From Microbacterium mangrovi (lineage in GTDB: Bacteria; Actinomycetota; Actinomycetes; Actinomycetales; Microbacteriaceae): 64,000 bases of DNA. The notes under the pieces were generated by a model. It had not been told where the DNA came from, did no database searches, and was given only the letters and a program-made list of their open reading frames with translations. Of the stretch, positions 26,401 to 34,962 are shown piece after piece. The position numbers were made by a program, and so were the translations under genes. The stretch spans positions 186,001 to 250,000 of the forward strand of contig NZ_JTDK01000001.1 in assembly GCF_000802305.1 (NCBI RefSeq), in the 5' to 3' direction. Each line of letters opens with the position of its first letter. Position 1 is the stretch's first letter.

Positions 26401-27140
26401 TCGATCCGGTCGACGAAGCGCCCTGGGTCCGGCGCCTGCCAGAGCGGTGCCGTCACTCCGGAGGGGAGGGTCGCCGGCCAGCCCACGAGCGGCCCCCCGC
26501 GGGAGAGCCGGTCGAGGGCGGCATCCCGCGCGGGCATCGGCGCCGACACCAGCCCCTGCTTCTCACCGTCGTAGTCGGTGCCGCCGATCCCGCCGGGGAG
26601 CACGGGCAGCCCCACGAACTCCAGCTGCTTCCAGTCCGGCGCGTTGACGATGTCGTCCAGCGGAACCACCCGGGCCACGGGATTCACCGCGTTCGTCACG
26701 AGCGCGCACGTCGCTCCAGGGGTGCGCAGCTCGACGTGCGCGGTCGGGATGCCCGGCCCGGCCGTGCCCATCGCCGTCACCGACTCCTTCGATCCCGTCC
26801 GCCAGCACAGCCGCACCACCACCGGCTGCGTGGGATCGGCCACCGTGCAGTCGATCACGACCCGCCCGGCGGCGGTCCCCCAGTCGAGCCGCAGCGAGCC
26901 GTCGGGTGCGGTCTCGGTGGTGGCTTCGACGGGTGCGGCATCCTGCCCCGACACCGGACGCTGCCACACCGTGAACACGCCGTGCGGAACGCCCAGGTCG
27001 GCATGGCACGCCCACGCCAGGCGGATGCTGCGGGTCGGGACCTTGTCGCCGAGCTGCTGTCCGCGCAGCTTGGCGATCGCCGCCCAGTCGATGCCGACGG
27101 CTTCGGCGCGGAAGTACGAGGGGTTCGCGATGCGTGCCAT
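23424..27140 (-). CDS. Giant protein of unknown function, 1238 residues
   Basis: The second gene of a two-gene operon; its ATG overlaps the stop of the 2282-residue gene (ATGA). No signal peptide or membrane segment is visible. The N-terminus begins ARIANPSYFRAEAVGIDWAA. The middle is beta-rich with repeated fibronectin-III-like stretches (for example LARPAITAAGADVDLEVAS and RFRVYSAHSFDAA). The end is a Pro/Gly-rich linker (about 1130-1200) then a short domain ending in SVRAAG. Several Trp/Pro-rich WPATLPSGVTAPLW-type segments recur. I recognise no enzyme motif. It probably works with its large partner. Confidence 0.75.
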   Translation of the reverse strand: MARIANPSYFRAEAVGIDWAAIAKLRGQQLGDKVPTRSIRLAWACHADLGVPHGVFTVWQRPVSGQDAAPVEATTETAPDGSLRLDWGTAAGRVVIDCTVADPTQPVVVRLCWRTGSKESVTAMGTAGPGIPTAHVELRTPGATCALVTNAVNPVARVVPLDDIVNAPDWKQLEFVGLPVLPGGIGGTDYDGEKQGLVSAPMPARDAALDRLSRGGPLVGWPATLPSGVTAPLWQAPDPGRFVDRIDAELLDRIAPLYAPGLPENQQAQLTNRVGVDGPDAAHPASLDAAPWPLLAVPAVTDPFANLALGFGTAYPLGGRQVVIAQQAAVEFLVTADYSAGPVFRASGSGWNVEVPLPGGEYAAYAPPVAHLQTPAPLPLTAARYSLQPPVAIDAPWRENVRTSWPPLSADAGMVRVTQFATVRTPAGAASATALFPFETDVDGWRIPNVPPLAPGATTLSSTDPVTDIPLGSGGRTELYAAALSDVYGVWSAWSEALYSGTEPPAPPPMLANLKLRATYAGTAQCPATLDVDVLVEWQERTTTGVEFSAVFFPMAGQSTPPPAGIGAESVPAGAVRQSFSISFAGDVPTGVGCTVTPLDENGVPAAAAGAGQGEPRRFAVHVDLGPLDYGVTDRWGVDVWARRSLAVGPTPTDWAPDDPARAMLASAGSPVPVIPATSPLPGVPLASLPDADGRSHVRVVWGAASGAVKTFVVWQASEDYLRERCGAPEPAASDVPGARLVVLRQLLVDHPEECRLAFRRVADMPPDRREADIPLARGATGMQFFVVTSTTPSGVDSPWPYNTAGHDYTQVFIAPKVMQPAQPLARPAITAAGADVDLEVASTVPVSRFRVYSAHSFDAARRADSMGAPAFVTATAPGAGDVDLVTGQPIFRGHWAGALAPSWKTWYVRTVAEPDTSGIPERAWRGILSPASDITTVRVPPATPTDLDPLVVESVTPDHSVLVARTSTAAPVADTDFGPHLVGAVTAASLTGADADAAVLTALSAVPADPPLTAPAPGVALVIRGDRAAGRTPLAVWFSRADPTQPVDVALRLVDPLGRAVVQLAHVDGWITATPPNLELVAVTRVSPTAAVVTVSSTEDRTVVPPFVLSVSASRRVIVRPPFGPLPGIGGPPGRGGGIGEAPIAGRGIPIVPGPIVPGPLGPTLTASIDLPSIRPAGVLPPRPFPPRPPVNGIRFSYRDEPGGALYDIYIPLATPFAATVMLTSPQGPHTSVRAAG

Positions 27141-30100
27141 CAGTCCTCCTCCTCCCACGGTGCGGCGATGAGCGGAACCGACAGCAGTGCGGTGGGCGTG
27201 CCCGCGGCCCCGCCCGGGCCGTCCGGATCGGAGACGAGGTCCAGGCGCAGCCGCGTGCCGCGCGCCCCCGCCCCGAGGAACGCGATCGCCCGCGTGCCCC
27301 CGGGACCGGTGGCGATCCGCGCGACCGGGGCATCCGGCAGGCCCGGATCCGCCGGGCCCGTCGACGGGGCGACCGTCAGCCACGGCCACGGCACGCTCGC
27401 CCAGTAGTGGTGGGTGGGGTCCGGGTCGGTCGCCGCCGCCGGCACCTGCTGCGGGATCGGCCGCGACCGGACGATCTGCTCGCTCGACTCCACGATCACC
27501 GCGATCGGCTGCGGCACCGGGTCGGTGCTCCACAGCACCTGCACGGCGGGGAACCCGGGCGTCGCGGCCGCGCCGAGACCGGCCGCCTCGAACGCGTCGT
27601 CGATCATCACGCCGGAGACCTCACCCACGAGCGGCGTGAGCGACGCGGGGTTCAGGATGCCGCGCCCCTCGGCCCGGGCACTGCCGACGAACGCGGCGAG
27701 GTCCGGGGCATCCGCGAACCGGCCGGTGCGGAACGGGACCCGGTAGACGATGTCGCCGGTGCCGGCGTCGCCCTTCTTGCGGGCGTGCACGTCGAGGAGG
27801 TACTCGGTCAGCGGTTCGAAGACATACGGCAGGGTGACGGTGAACGTGCTGTGGTCGAACTTCGAGGCGTCCAGGCATCCCGCCTCGGTCGCGACCTGCT
27901 CGACGGCCTCCCGCCACGGCGACGTGACCGGCGAGGTCGCTCCCGCAACCACGTACGGCGATCCGCCGCCGAGGGGCACCTGCGGCACGGGATCGTCCGG
28001 CTGGTCGGCGAGGCGGGGGTGGATGCCGCTCGACGCGTGCACCACCGCGTACAGCTCGAGGTCGTAGGCGTCGAAAAGTGCGGCGACCCGCTGCGACGAG
28101 AACGTCAGGCTCACCCCGGCGTGGGTGAAGACACCCGTCTCCTCCTTCGCGGGGATCGTGGAGAGCACCCACGGCGACAGGTCGGTGACGACGTCCGACG
28201 GCACGTTCGCCCGTGCCTTCGTGTGGAAGGAGAACCGCTGCGTCGTGGCGGACGTGTTCGCTCCCGGCAGGTCGGAGGGCATCAGGGTCGCTGCGGGTGC
28301 GACCCCCTGCGGCGGGCTGTGCGGGTCGCCGGACACCGCCACGAACGTCGCCTGCCAGTCGACCTCCACCGTGTACTGGGTGTCGGGGGTGAGCAGCGGC
28401 TCGCTGCCGGCCGGCTGGGTGAGCGCGGTGTTCAGGGCCTGCTGGTCCTGGTTGAGGGTCGTCGTGTCCCAGTCCGCGCGCCGGGTCTCGGAGCCGAGCA
28501 GCGCCTCGACCGCGACGACGAAGAAGGCCGGGAACGGACCCTGAGACCGCTTGCGGTCCCACCCGACGACGACGCGCGGCACCTTGCCGCCGAGACCGTC
28601 CACGCGCACGAAGACGGCGACCAGCTTCTCGGTGGACATGAGGCGTGCCGCCAGGTGCCCGGCCCGGCTCACCGGGTCCGCCCAGGGGCGTCCGGGTTCG
28701 AGCCACGTCGCCGGGATCGTCGCCGGCGACGGAACGATGTCGGACGGGTCGACGCGGTGCGAGACCACCTCCGATCCGTCGGCGACGCGCGCCGAGACGA
28801 CGAGCCCGTACTCCAGGCCGATGCGCGGCAGGAGCATCAGGATGCCGACCTCTTCGAAGCCGTCGGCGTCGCCGGGCCCGCCGACGTCGAACGCGACCGC
28901 GTCGGCGAGGGCGTCGGGCCGGAACCCGGAGGCGGACCAGGACTCCTTGACGAGTCCGCGGGTGACGTCGTCGGCGCCCGGGGCGGGTTCGGGGAGGTCG
29001 CGCACCGGGGAGCGGAGCACCTCGCCGAAGCATCCGGCGCCCTTCACGACCACCTGACCGCGGGTCGCGCCGGCGGCCCGGGCGAAGCCGGACACCGTCG
29101 CGGGTTCCCACGCGGACGCCTGCTGCGCCGCCGGGAAGTCGTACAGCGAGCCGCCCGCGGTCGCGTTCGCGTCGAGCGCGGCGAAGGCCGCCGCGCCGGT
29201 GAGCAGGCCCCGGGCACTGAAGCCGGCCGGCTGCCCTTTCGCCCACGCCGCCGGCACGGTCTTCGGATCCCTGATCCCGCGGTCGTAGCAGGCGACGGCA
29301 TCCCCGACCACGACGGCGGGGTCGGTGCCCTGCAGCGGGTCGACGGCGGGCGCGATGCGCCACAGCTCGGTGACGGTCATCCCGGTGCGCACCGGCGCGG
29401 TGCGCACCGTTCCCGGGTCGTCCGGCCAGGGGATGCCGGTGAGCGCCCAGCCCGTGACGCTCGGTCCGACCGGCTGCCCGTCGAACGTCCACAGCACGGC
29501 GGCGGGTGCGGCCGCGGTGGCGCAGATCGTTCCCCAGCGGTGGTCCACGGTGTTCGTCAGCGCCTCGCCGTACGGGACGGCCGCCGGGTGCGGGTCGGGC
29601 GTCCAGTTCAGCAGGGCCAGCCGCAGCGAGGATGCCTGCGTGCCGCCGGTCTGCACCCACCACACGCTCGCCGCCGACGACCCGGCGGGGGTCGGCGGGA
29701 TGAGCGGTCCGCCGGTGAGACGAACCGCGGTGACCTCGTAGCGCCACCAGTAGTCGCCCAGCTGCATCCACGGATTCGCCGGCGCCCCCGCGTACGAGCC
29801 GAGCACCCCGCCGAGGACGTCCGCGGCATCCGTCTTGGGCAGTGTGAGGAACGAGATCACCGGGATCGCGTCGATCGGCACGTCCGCCGGGAACGGAGCA
29901 GCCTCGGTCGCCTTGGCGATCACCCCGTCCACGGGTTCGCCGACCCCGGTTCCCTCAACGAGCACGTGGACGGTCCGGTTCACCAGCCCCACACCGGTGA
30001 CGAGGTTCTGCACGGGCGGGGGAGCGGCCGCCGGCTGGCTGCCGATCGTGAGCTCCACGGATCCCTCGACGCTGAAGAAGAAGAAGTCGACCTTGCCGTG

Positions 30101-33100
30101 CACCTCGCCGTGCACGTAGAGCTCGTCGGTGGCCCCGCGGTAGATGATGTCGAGCTTGGCGCTCGCCGAGATGCTGATGATCCACAGCCGCAGCTCGCCG
30201 CTGACCTCGAAGATGCCGGCGATGAAGAGCGGGTCGGGCGCGAACAGCGCGTCGAAGCCGGCCGCCGCCTTGAAGTAGAGCCCGATCGACTCGCTGCCCA
30301 TGAGCACCGCTTCGATGTGGAATCCGGTGGCGAAGACGAGCCCGTCCGAGCTCAGCGGGGGATTCGTGGGGAGGGCGATGCCGTCGCCGTGCACCTCCAG
30401 GTAGCCGGTGCCGGTGATGGTGTCGAAGACCCGCACGGTGGCGGGGTGGGCGTAGTTGCCGAGTTCGACGTACCAGTGCTCGGTGTTGCGGGTGTCGAAG
30501 AACGCGGTGACCGGCACCGTGACCGACAGGAGCGACCCGACGTCGTACTGGATGCGCAGCGCGACCAGCACCGTGCCGCGGCCGAAGTCGAGGTCGATGA
30601 CGGCGACGATGGTGGCGCTGGTGTCGCCGCCGAGTTCGGGAAGCGACGGGCTGAGCACGTTCGCGAGGGCGAGCAGGGTGATCTCGGGGCCGGGCACCGA
30701 GATGAGCAGCACGCCCTTGAGGTTCAGGGTGAACCCGCCGTCGACGGTGCCGAGCACCAGGCCCGCGCCGAACGAGTAGTCGTCGCGGTTGTAGTGCCAG
30801 GCCTGGTCGGTGAACAGGTCGTCGTCGTGCAGGTGCCGGATCGCCCAGTCGAGGGCCGGAAGCTCCGCGGCGGCGTCGTAGCTGCGCGCGAAGTTGATGC
30901 CCATGCCGCCGAGGAACCCGTAGATGCCCAGGCCCGAGGAGCCGAGCAGGATCGGCGCGGGGAACTCGACGGCGGCGCCGAAGAGGATGCCGATCGCCGG
31001 GCCGCCCGAGGGGTCGGGGTGGATCGTGAGCGTCGCCGCGATGCGGATGTTCACCGACGTCACCGACACGTCGAATCCGCCGCTGATCTGGGTGTCGGAG
31101 ATCGCGACGTATCCGGTGCCGTGCAGCACGCCGGGCACGTCGAGCGTCGCCGACAGGCGCGAGATGCTGATGTCGGGGGTGCCGTCGCCCGAGAAGGCCG
31201 CCCGCACGGTGGCGGTGTCGATGGTGAGGATGCCGATCTCGAGCCCGATCCCGAACTGCACCTCGACGAACATGGGGTTGTCGCGGCTGACCCGGAAGCC
31301 GAAGATGCGCAGGATCTGGTCGAGCGGGGGCGTGGCGACGAGCGAGCCGTCGGGCGCATCGATCGTGTAGCCCTTCGCGGGGTCGAAGACCGCGAGCGGC
31401 CGGAAGTCCGGGTTGGCGGCGCCGCCCCACGCGCCTTCCACGCCGATCGCCTTGTAGCGGGCGCTCATCGGCTTGCCGGCGGCGGTGCGGATGATCTTCA
31501 GATCGAACGCGAACTTCGTCTCGACGTCGAAGAAGACCGCCACGCGGTATCCGGCTGCGGCATCCCCCGTCGAGCCGTCGGCGCTGACGATCCCGTCCGC
31601 GACGACCAGTTCTCCGCCGTGCAGGGTGAGCACCTGCGCCTCCAGCACGCCGGCCGCGCCCACCGCCACCGCGCCGAGCGCGATGACGCCGCCCGCTGCG
31701 GGCGACAGGCTGCTCGCGGCGGCCGTCAGCGGTGCGAGCACGGCGAGGGCGCCGACCGAGTCGATCACGGTGTTCGGGATGCCGTCGCCGCGCGTGCGCT
31801 GATACACGCCGTCCTTGTCCCTGTCGTGGGCCCGGAACTCGGCATCCACCTCCCACGACTGGCGGTCCTCGCTGATCCGCAGCCGCAGCAGGAAGTCGAC
31901 GATGCCGTCGGCAGGGTTGTCCTGGTGCTGCTGGGCGGTGAGGCCGAGGCCCGGAGCGCTGCGGTCGGACGCCTGCGAGAGGTCGAACTCGCCCCAGATC
32001 TCGGCGCGGATGAAGGTGTCGCGGAGGATCTCGACGCGCACTCCGATGCGGCGGAAGCAGCTCGGCTGCGGGGGCTTGGCCGGAGTGACGTCCTTCTGCT
32101 CGTTGTGGCCGCCGAAGTCCTCCCGGGTCGCGGCGAGCGTCGCTGTGACCGTCGCCGGCGGGGCGGCGGGAGCCCACGCCCGGGCGAGCCACCAGAACCC
32201 GTCGGTCTCGGCCGGCGGCGCCGGCGGCGGCGTGACAGGCGGGGTGGTGCCGGTGCGCGGCGCCGTCCCCGTATGGGCGTTGCCCGCGCCGAACGCGGTG
32301 CCGGCCACCGCGTGCGTGAAGCCGGCGTCGTGCAGGATCGCGACCGCCGCGTCGATGCGGCGCTGGCTGAGCTGCTGGTTGTACGCGGTCTGCTCGGTCT
32401 CGTACGACGCGTACCCGTCGACCGTGAAGACGGTGCTCACGTCGAGGTACGTCGCCAGATCGTGCGCCGCGGTGACGTAGCTGCGGGATGCCGCCTGCTG
32501 GTCGTGCGCGGGCGAGGGCTGATCCCGCGTGTTCCCCGGGGTGAGCGCCCAGCCCGGCGAGGTCATCTCCGCGGGCTTGGGGTGGTCGAACAGGAAGAAG
32601 CAGTCGCTCACCGTCGCGTCCGCGCCGCTGACCGTGGCGGTGAGATCGCTCGAGAGCGGGTTCGCCGCGGTGAGCGCGGAGATGTCGAGGGTGACCGACG
32701 CGCCGTCCGTGGGTCCCACGATCGCCACGGTCGAGCTCGTCCAGGCGATCGTCGCCGTCGGCGGCGGTTCGGGCACGAGGCGCACCACCGCCGGATCGAT
32801 CGACGAGGTCGTCATCCGGTACGGGCCCGGACTGCCGGTGGGGGTGACCGAGAGCGAGGTGACGCCGCCTCCGCCGCCGGCGGCCGCGCTCGTGTCGAGG
32901 CTCGTGGTGATCGTCAGGTGCTTGGTGAGGCCCGCCGACCCGTCGACCACGGTCACCTGGATCGTCGTGCCGCCGGCATCCGTCGTGATCTGCGCGCGCG
33001 TGCCGTGCACGCTCGTCGCGTTGCCCGGGGCGATGGTGACGTCGTTCGCGCCGGAGCCGCCGTGCGTGTCCACGAACAGCGTGCAGTCCGCCGGCACCGT

Positions 33101-33988
33101 CGCGGTGCCGTGTGCGGGATCGGAGGTCGGATCCGCGATCGTGACGGGGATGTACGTGCCGGCCGCGGTGAGCACGTGCGCGGAGACGGAGAGCTCCGCG
33201 GCATTGACCACCTCGGCCTCGAAGATCGCCGTCAGCCCCGCGCTCGCCCCCACCCCGATGTACAGGTCGCGGGCGGCCGCGGTGACATACAGGTCCTCGG
33301 TGCCCGGCGGCTGCACGAACACGCGGACCTCGGGCAGGTAGAAGCCCTGCCAGGCATCCGGCATCGCCCGCGCCCCGGCGGGGAGCCCTGTCGGGCCCGC
33401 CGTCGAGCTGAGGTCGAGCACCGCGGCGCGGAAGCCGAACCCGAGGGATGCCTGCGGCCCCACGATCGCGTACGCCGGCTCCATGCGCACCAGGTCGTAC
33501 ACGTGGTCGGCCGGGTTCCCGGTGGTCGAGGCGGACAGGAAGTCGAACTGCACCGACTGGCCGGACAGTTGCGACAGCTGCAGCTTCAGTCCGCCCACGA
33601 CCATCGACACGTGGTCGATGGTCGGGTCGGGCACGAGCCGCGCGCCGGCGACGTCGTAGCGCGCGGGGCTCAGGAACGGCAGGTGCACGGCGACGACGGG
33701 GCTCGTGACGACCACCCGCCAGCCGCCGTCGTCGGTGCCGCCGGTCTGGTGCAGGCCGATGTCGATCTGGATGTTCGGGTCGCGGAACTCGATCGGCGTG
33801 CCGCCGCCGGGCACGCCGCCGAATCCGTCGAGATGGAGGAGGCTGTCGGCGCGGTAGGTCTTGGTCCAGACCCGCCAGTCGCCGTCCTGCGTCGGCCCGG
33901 TCGCACCGCCCGCCTGCAGGGCGTTCTCGAGCGCGGTGAGGACGCCGCCGTTCCTCGCGGCATCCGGCAAATCGTCCCACTGAGTCAC
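27140..33988 (-). CDS. Giant beta-rich protein with an internal OmpA-like segment, 2282 residues
   Basis: The first gene of the operon; GTG at 33988 with GAAGAGG upstream. There is no signal peptide or clear membrane helix. About residues 510-560 (VDGYASYETEQTAYNQQLSQ then RRIDAAVAILHDAGF) match the OmpA/MotB peptidoglycan-binding pattern. Residues about 780-1320 are strongly beta-rich, with motifs such as GLGIYGFLGGMGINF and IIYRGATDELYVHGEV; this recalls the DUF6603 type of very large bacterial proteins, which should be tested. The last third holds WVQTGGTQ, WRYEVTAVRL and repeated FTVTLPYVFEPLTEYLL-like segments. Function unknown. Confidence 0.75.
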   Translation of the reverse strand: MTQWDDLPDAARNGGVLTALENALQAGGATGPTQDGDWRVWTKTYRADSLLHLDGFGGVPGGGTPIEFRDPNIQIDIGLHQTGGTDDGGWRVVVTSPVVAVHLPFLSPARYDVAGARLVPDPTIDHVSMVVGGLKLQLSQLSGQSVQFDFLSASTTGNPADHVYDLVRMEPAYAIVGPQASLGFGFRAAVLDLSSTAGPTGLPAGARAMPDAWQGFYLPEVRVFVQPPGTEDLYVTAAARDLYIGVGASAGLTAIFEAEVVNAAELSVSAHVLTAAGTYIPVTIADPTSDPAHGTATVPADCTLFVDTHGGSGANDVTIAPGNATSVHGTRAQITTDAGGTTIQVTVVDGSAGLTKHLTITTSLDTSAAAGGGGGVTSLSVTPTGSPGPYRMTTSSIDPAVVRLVPEPPPTATIAWTSSTVAIVGPTDGASVTLDISALTAANPLSSDLTATVSGADATVSDCFFLFDHPKPAEMTSPGWALTPGNTRDQPSPAHDQQAASRSYVTAAHDLATYLDVSTVFTVDGYASYETEQTAYNQQLSQRRIDAAVAILHDAGFTHAVAGTAFGAGNAHTGTAPRTGTTPPVTPPPAPPAETDGFWWLARAWAPAAPPATVTATLAATREDFGGHNEQKDVTPAKPPQPSCFRRIGVRVEILRDTFIRAEIWGEFDLSQASDRSAPGLGLTAQQHQDNPADGIVDFLLRLRISEDRQSWEVDAEFRAHDRDKDGVYQRTRGDGIPNTVIDSVGALAVLAPLTAAASSLSPAAGGVIALGAVAVGAAGVLEAQVLTLHGGELVVADGIVSADGSTGDAAAGYRVAVFFDVETKFAFDLKIIRTAAGKPMSARYKAIGVEGAWGGAANPDFRPLAVFDPAKGYTIDAPDGSLVATPPLDQILRIFGFRVSRDNPMFVEVQFGIGLEIGILTIDTATVRAAFSGDGTPDISISRLSATLDVPGVLHGTGYVAISDTQISGGFDVSVTSVNIRIAATLTIHPDPSGGPAIGILFGAAVEFPAPILLGSSGLGIYGFLGGMGINFARSYDAAAELPALDWAIRHLHDDDLFTDQAWHYNRDDYSFGAGLVLGTVDGGFTLNLKGVLLISVPGPEITLLALANVLSPSLPELGGDTSATIVAVIDLDFGRGTVLVALRIQYDVGSLLSVTVPVTAFFDTRNTEHWYVELGNYAHPATVRVFDTITGTGYLEVHGDGIALPTNPPLSSDGLVFATGFHIEAVLMGSESIGLYFKAAAGFDALFAPDPLFIAGIFEVSGELRLWIISISASAKLDIIYRGATDELYVHGEVHGKVDFFFFSVEGSVELTIGSQPAAAPPPVQNLVTGVGLVNRTVHVLVEGTGVGEPVDGVIAKATEAAPFPADVPIDAIPVISFLTLPKTDAADVLGGVLGSYAGAPANPWMQLGDYWWRYEVTAVRLTGGPLIPPTPAGSSAASVWWVQTGGTQASSLRLALLNWTPDPHPAAVPYGEALTNTVDHRWGTICATAAAPAAVLWTFDGQPVGPSVTGWALTGIPWPDDPGTVRTAPVRTGMTVTELWRIAPAVDPLQGTDPAVVVGDAVACYDRGIRDPKTVPAAWAKGQPAGFSARGLLTGAAAFAALDANATAGGSLYDFPAAQQASAWEPATVSGFARAAGATRGQVVVKGAGCFGEVLRSPVRDLPEPAPGADDVTRGLVKESWSASGFRPDALADAVAFDVGGPGDADGFEEVGILMLLPRIGLEYGLVVSARVADGSEVVSHRVDPSDIVPSPATIPATWLEPGRPWADPVSRAGHLAARLMSTEKLVAVFVRVDGLGGKVPRVVVGWDRKRSQGPFPAFFVVAVEALLGSETRRADWDTTTLNQDQQALNTALTQPAGSEPLLTPDTQYTVEVDWQATFVAVSGDPHSPPQGVAPAATLMPSDLPGANTSATTQRFSFHTKARANVPSDVVTDLSPWVLSTIPAKEETGVFTHAGVSLTFSSQRVAALFDAYDLELYAVVHASSGIHPRLADQPDDPVPQVPLGGGSPYVVAGATSPVTSPWREAVEQVATEAGCLDASKFDHSTFTVTLPYVFEPLTEYLLDVHARKKGDAGTGDIVYRVPFRTGRFADAPDLAAFVGSARAEGRGILNPASLTPLVGEVSGVMIDDAFEAAGLGAAATPGFPAVQVLWSTDPVPQPIAVIVESSEQIVRSRPIPQQVPAAATDPDPTHHYWASVPWPWLTVAPSTGPADPGLPDAPVARIATGPGGTRAIAFLGAGARGTRLRLDLVSDPDGPGGAAGTPTALLSVPLIAAPWEEED

Positions 33989-34035
33989 GGCGCGCCTCTT
34001 CGACAGCCAGTAGAGGGTGTGCTATTGCGCCTCAG

Positions 34036-34064
34036 AGGTTATACCCAGGTTCGACCCGCATCAA
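34036..34064 (-). promoter_or_regulatory. Promoter of the giant-protein operon
   Basis: Read on the minus strand: TTGATG (34064-34059), a 17-base spacer and TAACCT (34041-34036), giving a leader of about 40 bases before the GTG at 33988. The divergent epimerase gene has its own -10-like CAGGCT at 34077-34082. Confidence 0.5.
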
Positions 34065-34088
34065 GGGGGACAGTGGCAGGCTGGATGC

Positions 34089-34934
34089 ATGCGCATCGCC
34101 GTCACCGGATCATCAGGAAAACTCGGCTCCGTCGTCGTCCGCGAGCTGCGCGCTCACGGCCACGACGTGATCGGCTTCGACGCCGTCGGCGAGCGCGGGC
34201 CGGGGTTCGTCCAGGTCGATCTCGCCGACTACGGCCAGGTGGTCGACGCGCTCACCGCGGTCGGCGACCGGCACGACGGATTCGACGCGATCGCGCACCT
34301 CGCCGCGATCCCGGCGCCCGGCATCCGCTCCGACGTCGCGACCTTCCACAACAACATGACGGTGACCTTCAACGTGCTCTGGGCGGCGGTGCGGACGGGC
34401 ATCCGCAAGATCGCGTACGCGTCGAGCGAGACCGTGCTCGGCCTGCCGTTCGACGTCCCGCCGCCGTACGTGCCGGTCGACGAGGAGTACGCCCCGCGAC
34501 CGGAGAGCGTGTACTCGCTGGTGAAGGTGCTCGAGGAGCGCCTCGCGACCGAACTGGTGCGCTGGCATCCGGACCTGTCGATCTCGGCGCTGCGGTTCTC
34601 GAACGTGATGTGGCCGGAGGACTACGCCGAGTTCCCGTCGTACGACGCCGACGCCCTTGCCCGCAAGTGGAACCTGTGGGGCTACATCGACGCGCGGGAC
34701 GGCGCCCAGGCGGTGGAGCGCGCGCTGGATGCCGCGATTCCGGGATTCCAGGCGTACATCATCGCCGCCGCCGACACGGTGATGTCGCGCTCGAACGACG
34801 AGCTGCTCGCCGAGGTCTTCCCGGACGTGCCGCGCCGGGCCGGCATCGAGGCGCACACGACCCTCCTCGGGATCGAGAAGGCGCGCCGGATGCTCGGCTA
34901 CGCGCCGGCGCACAGCTGGCGCGACGCGGTCTGA
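34089..34934 (+). CDS. NAD-dependent epimerase/dehydratase family protein
   Basis: A 281-residue extended-SDR protein. The cofactor loop is TGSSGKLG (residues 6-13), with VDLADY as the acidic strand that contacts NAD, AHLAAIPAPG as the NAD-pocket strand, Ser at ASSETV and the YSLVK catalytic pair (about residues 142-146). ALRFSNVMWPEDY follows, typical of sugar epimerases. The substrate is a sugar nucleotide or a related compound but cannot be specified. CAGGCT (34077-34082) ends six bases before the ATG. It is divergent from the giant-protein operon. Confidence 0.85.
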   Translation: MRIAVTGSSGKLGSVVVRELRAHGHDVIGFDAVGERGPGFVQVDLADYGQVVDALTAVGDRHDGFDAIAHLAAIPAPGIRSDVATFHNNMTVTFNVLWAAVRTGIRKIAYASSETVLGLPFDVPPPYVPVDEEYAPRPESVYSLVKVLEERLATELVRWHPDLSISALRFSNVMWPEDYAEFPSYDADALARKWNLWGYIDARDGAQAVERALDAAIPGFQAYIIAAADTVMSRSNDELLAEVFPDVPRRAGIEAHTTLLGIEKARRMLGYAPAHSWRDAV

Positions 34935-34962
34935 CCGGGGCGCCGGTCGGACCGGGCGGCGG

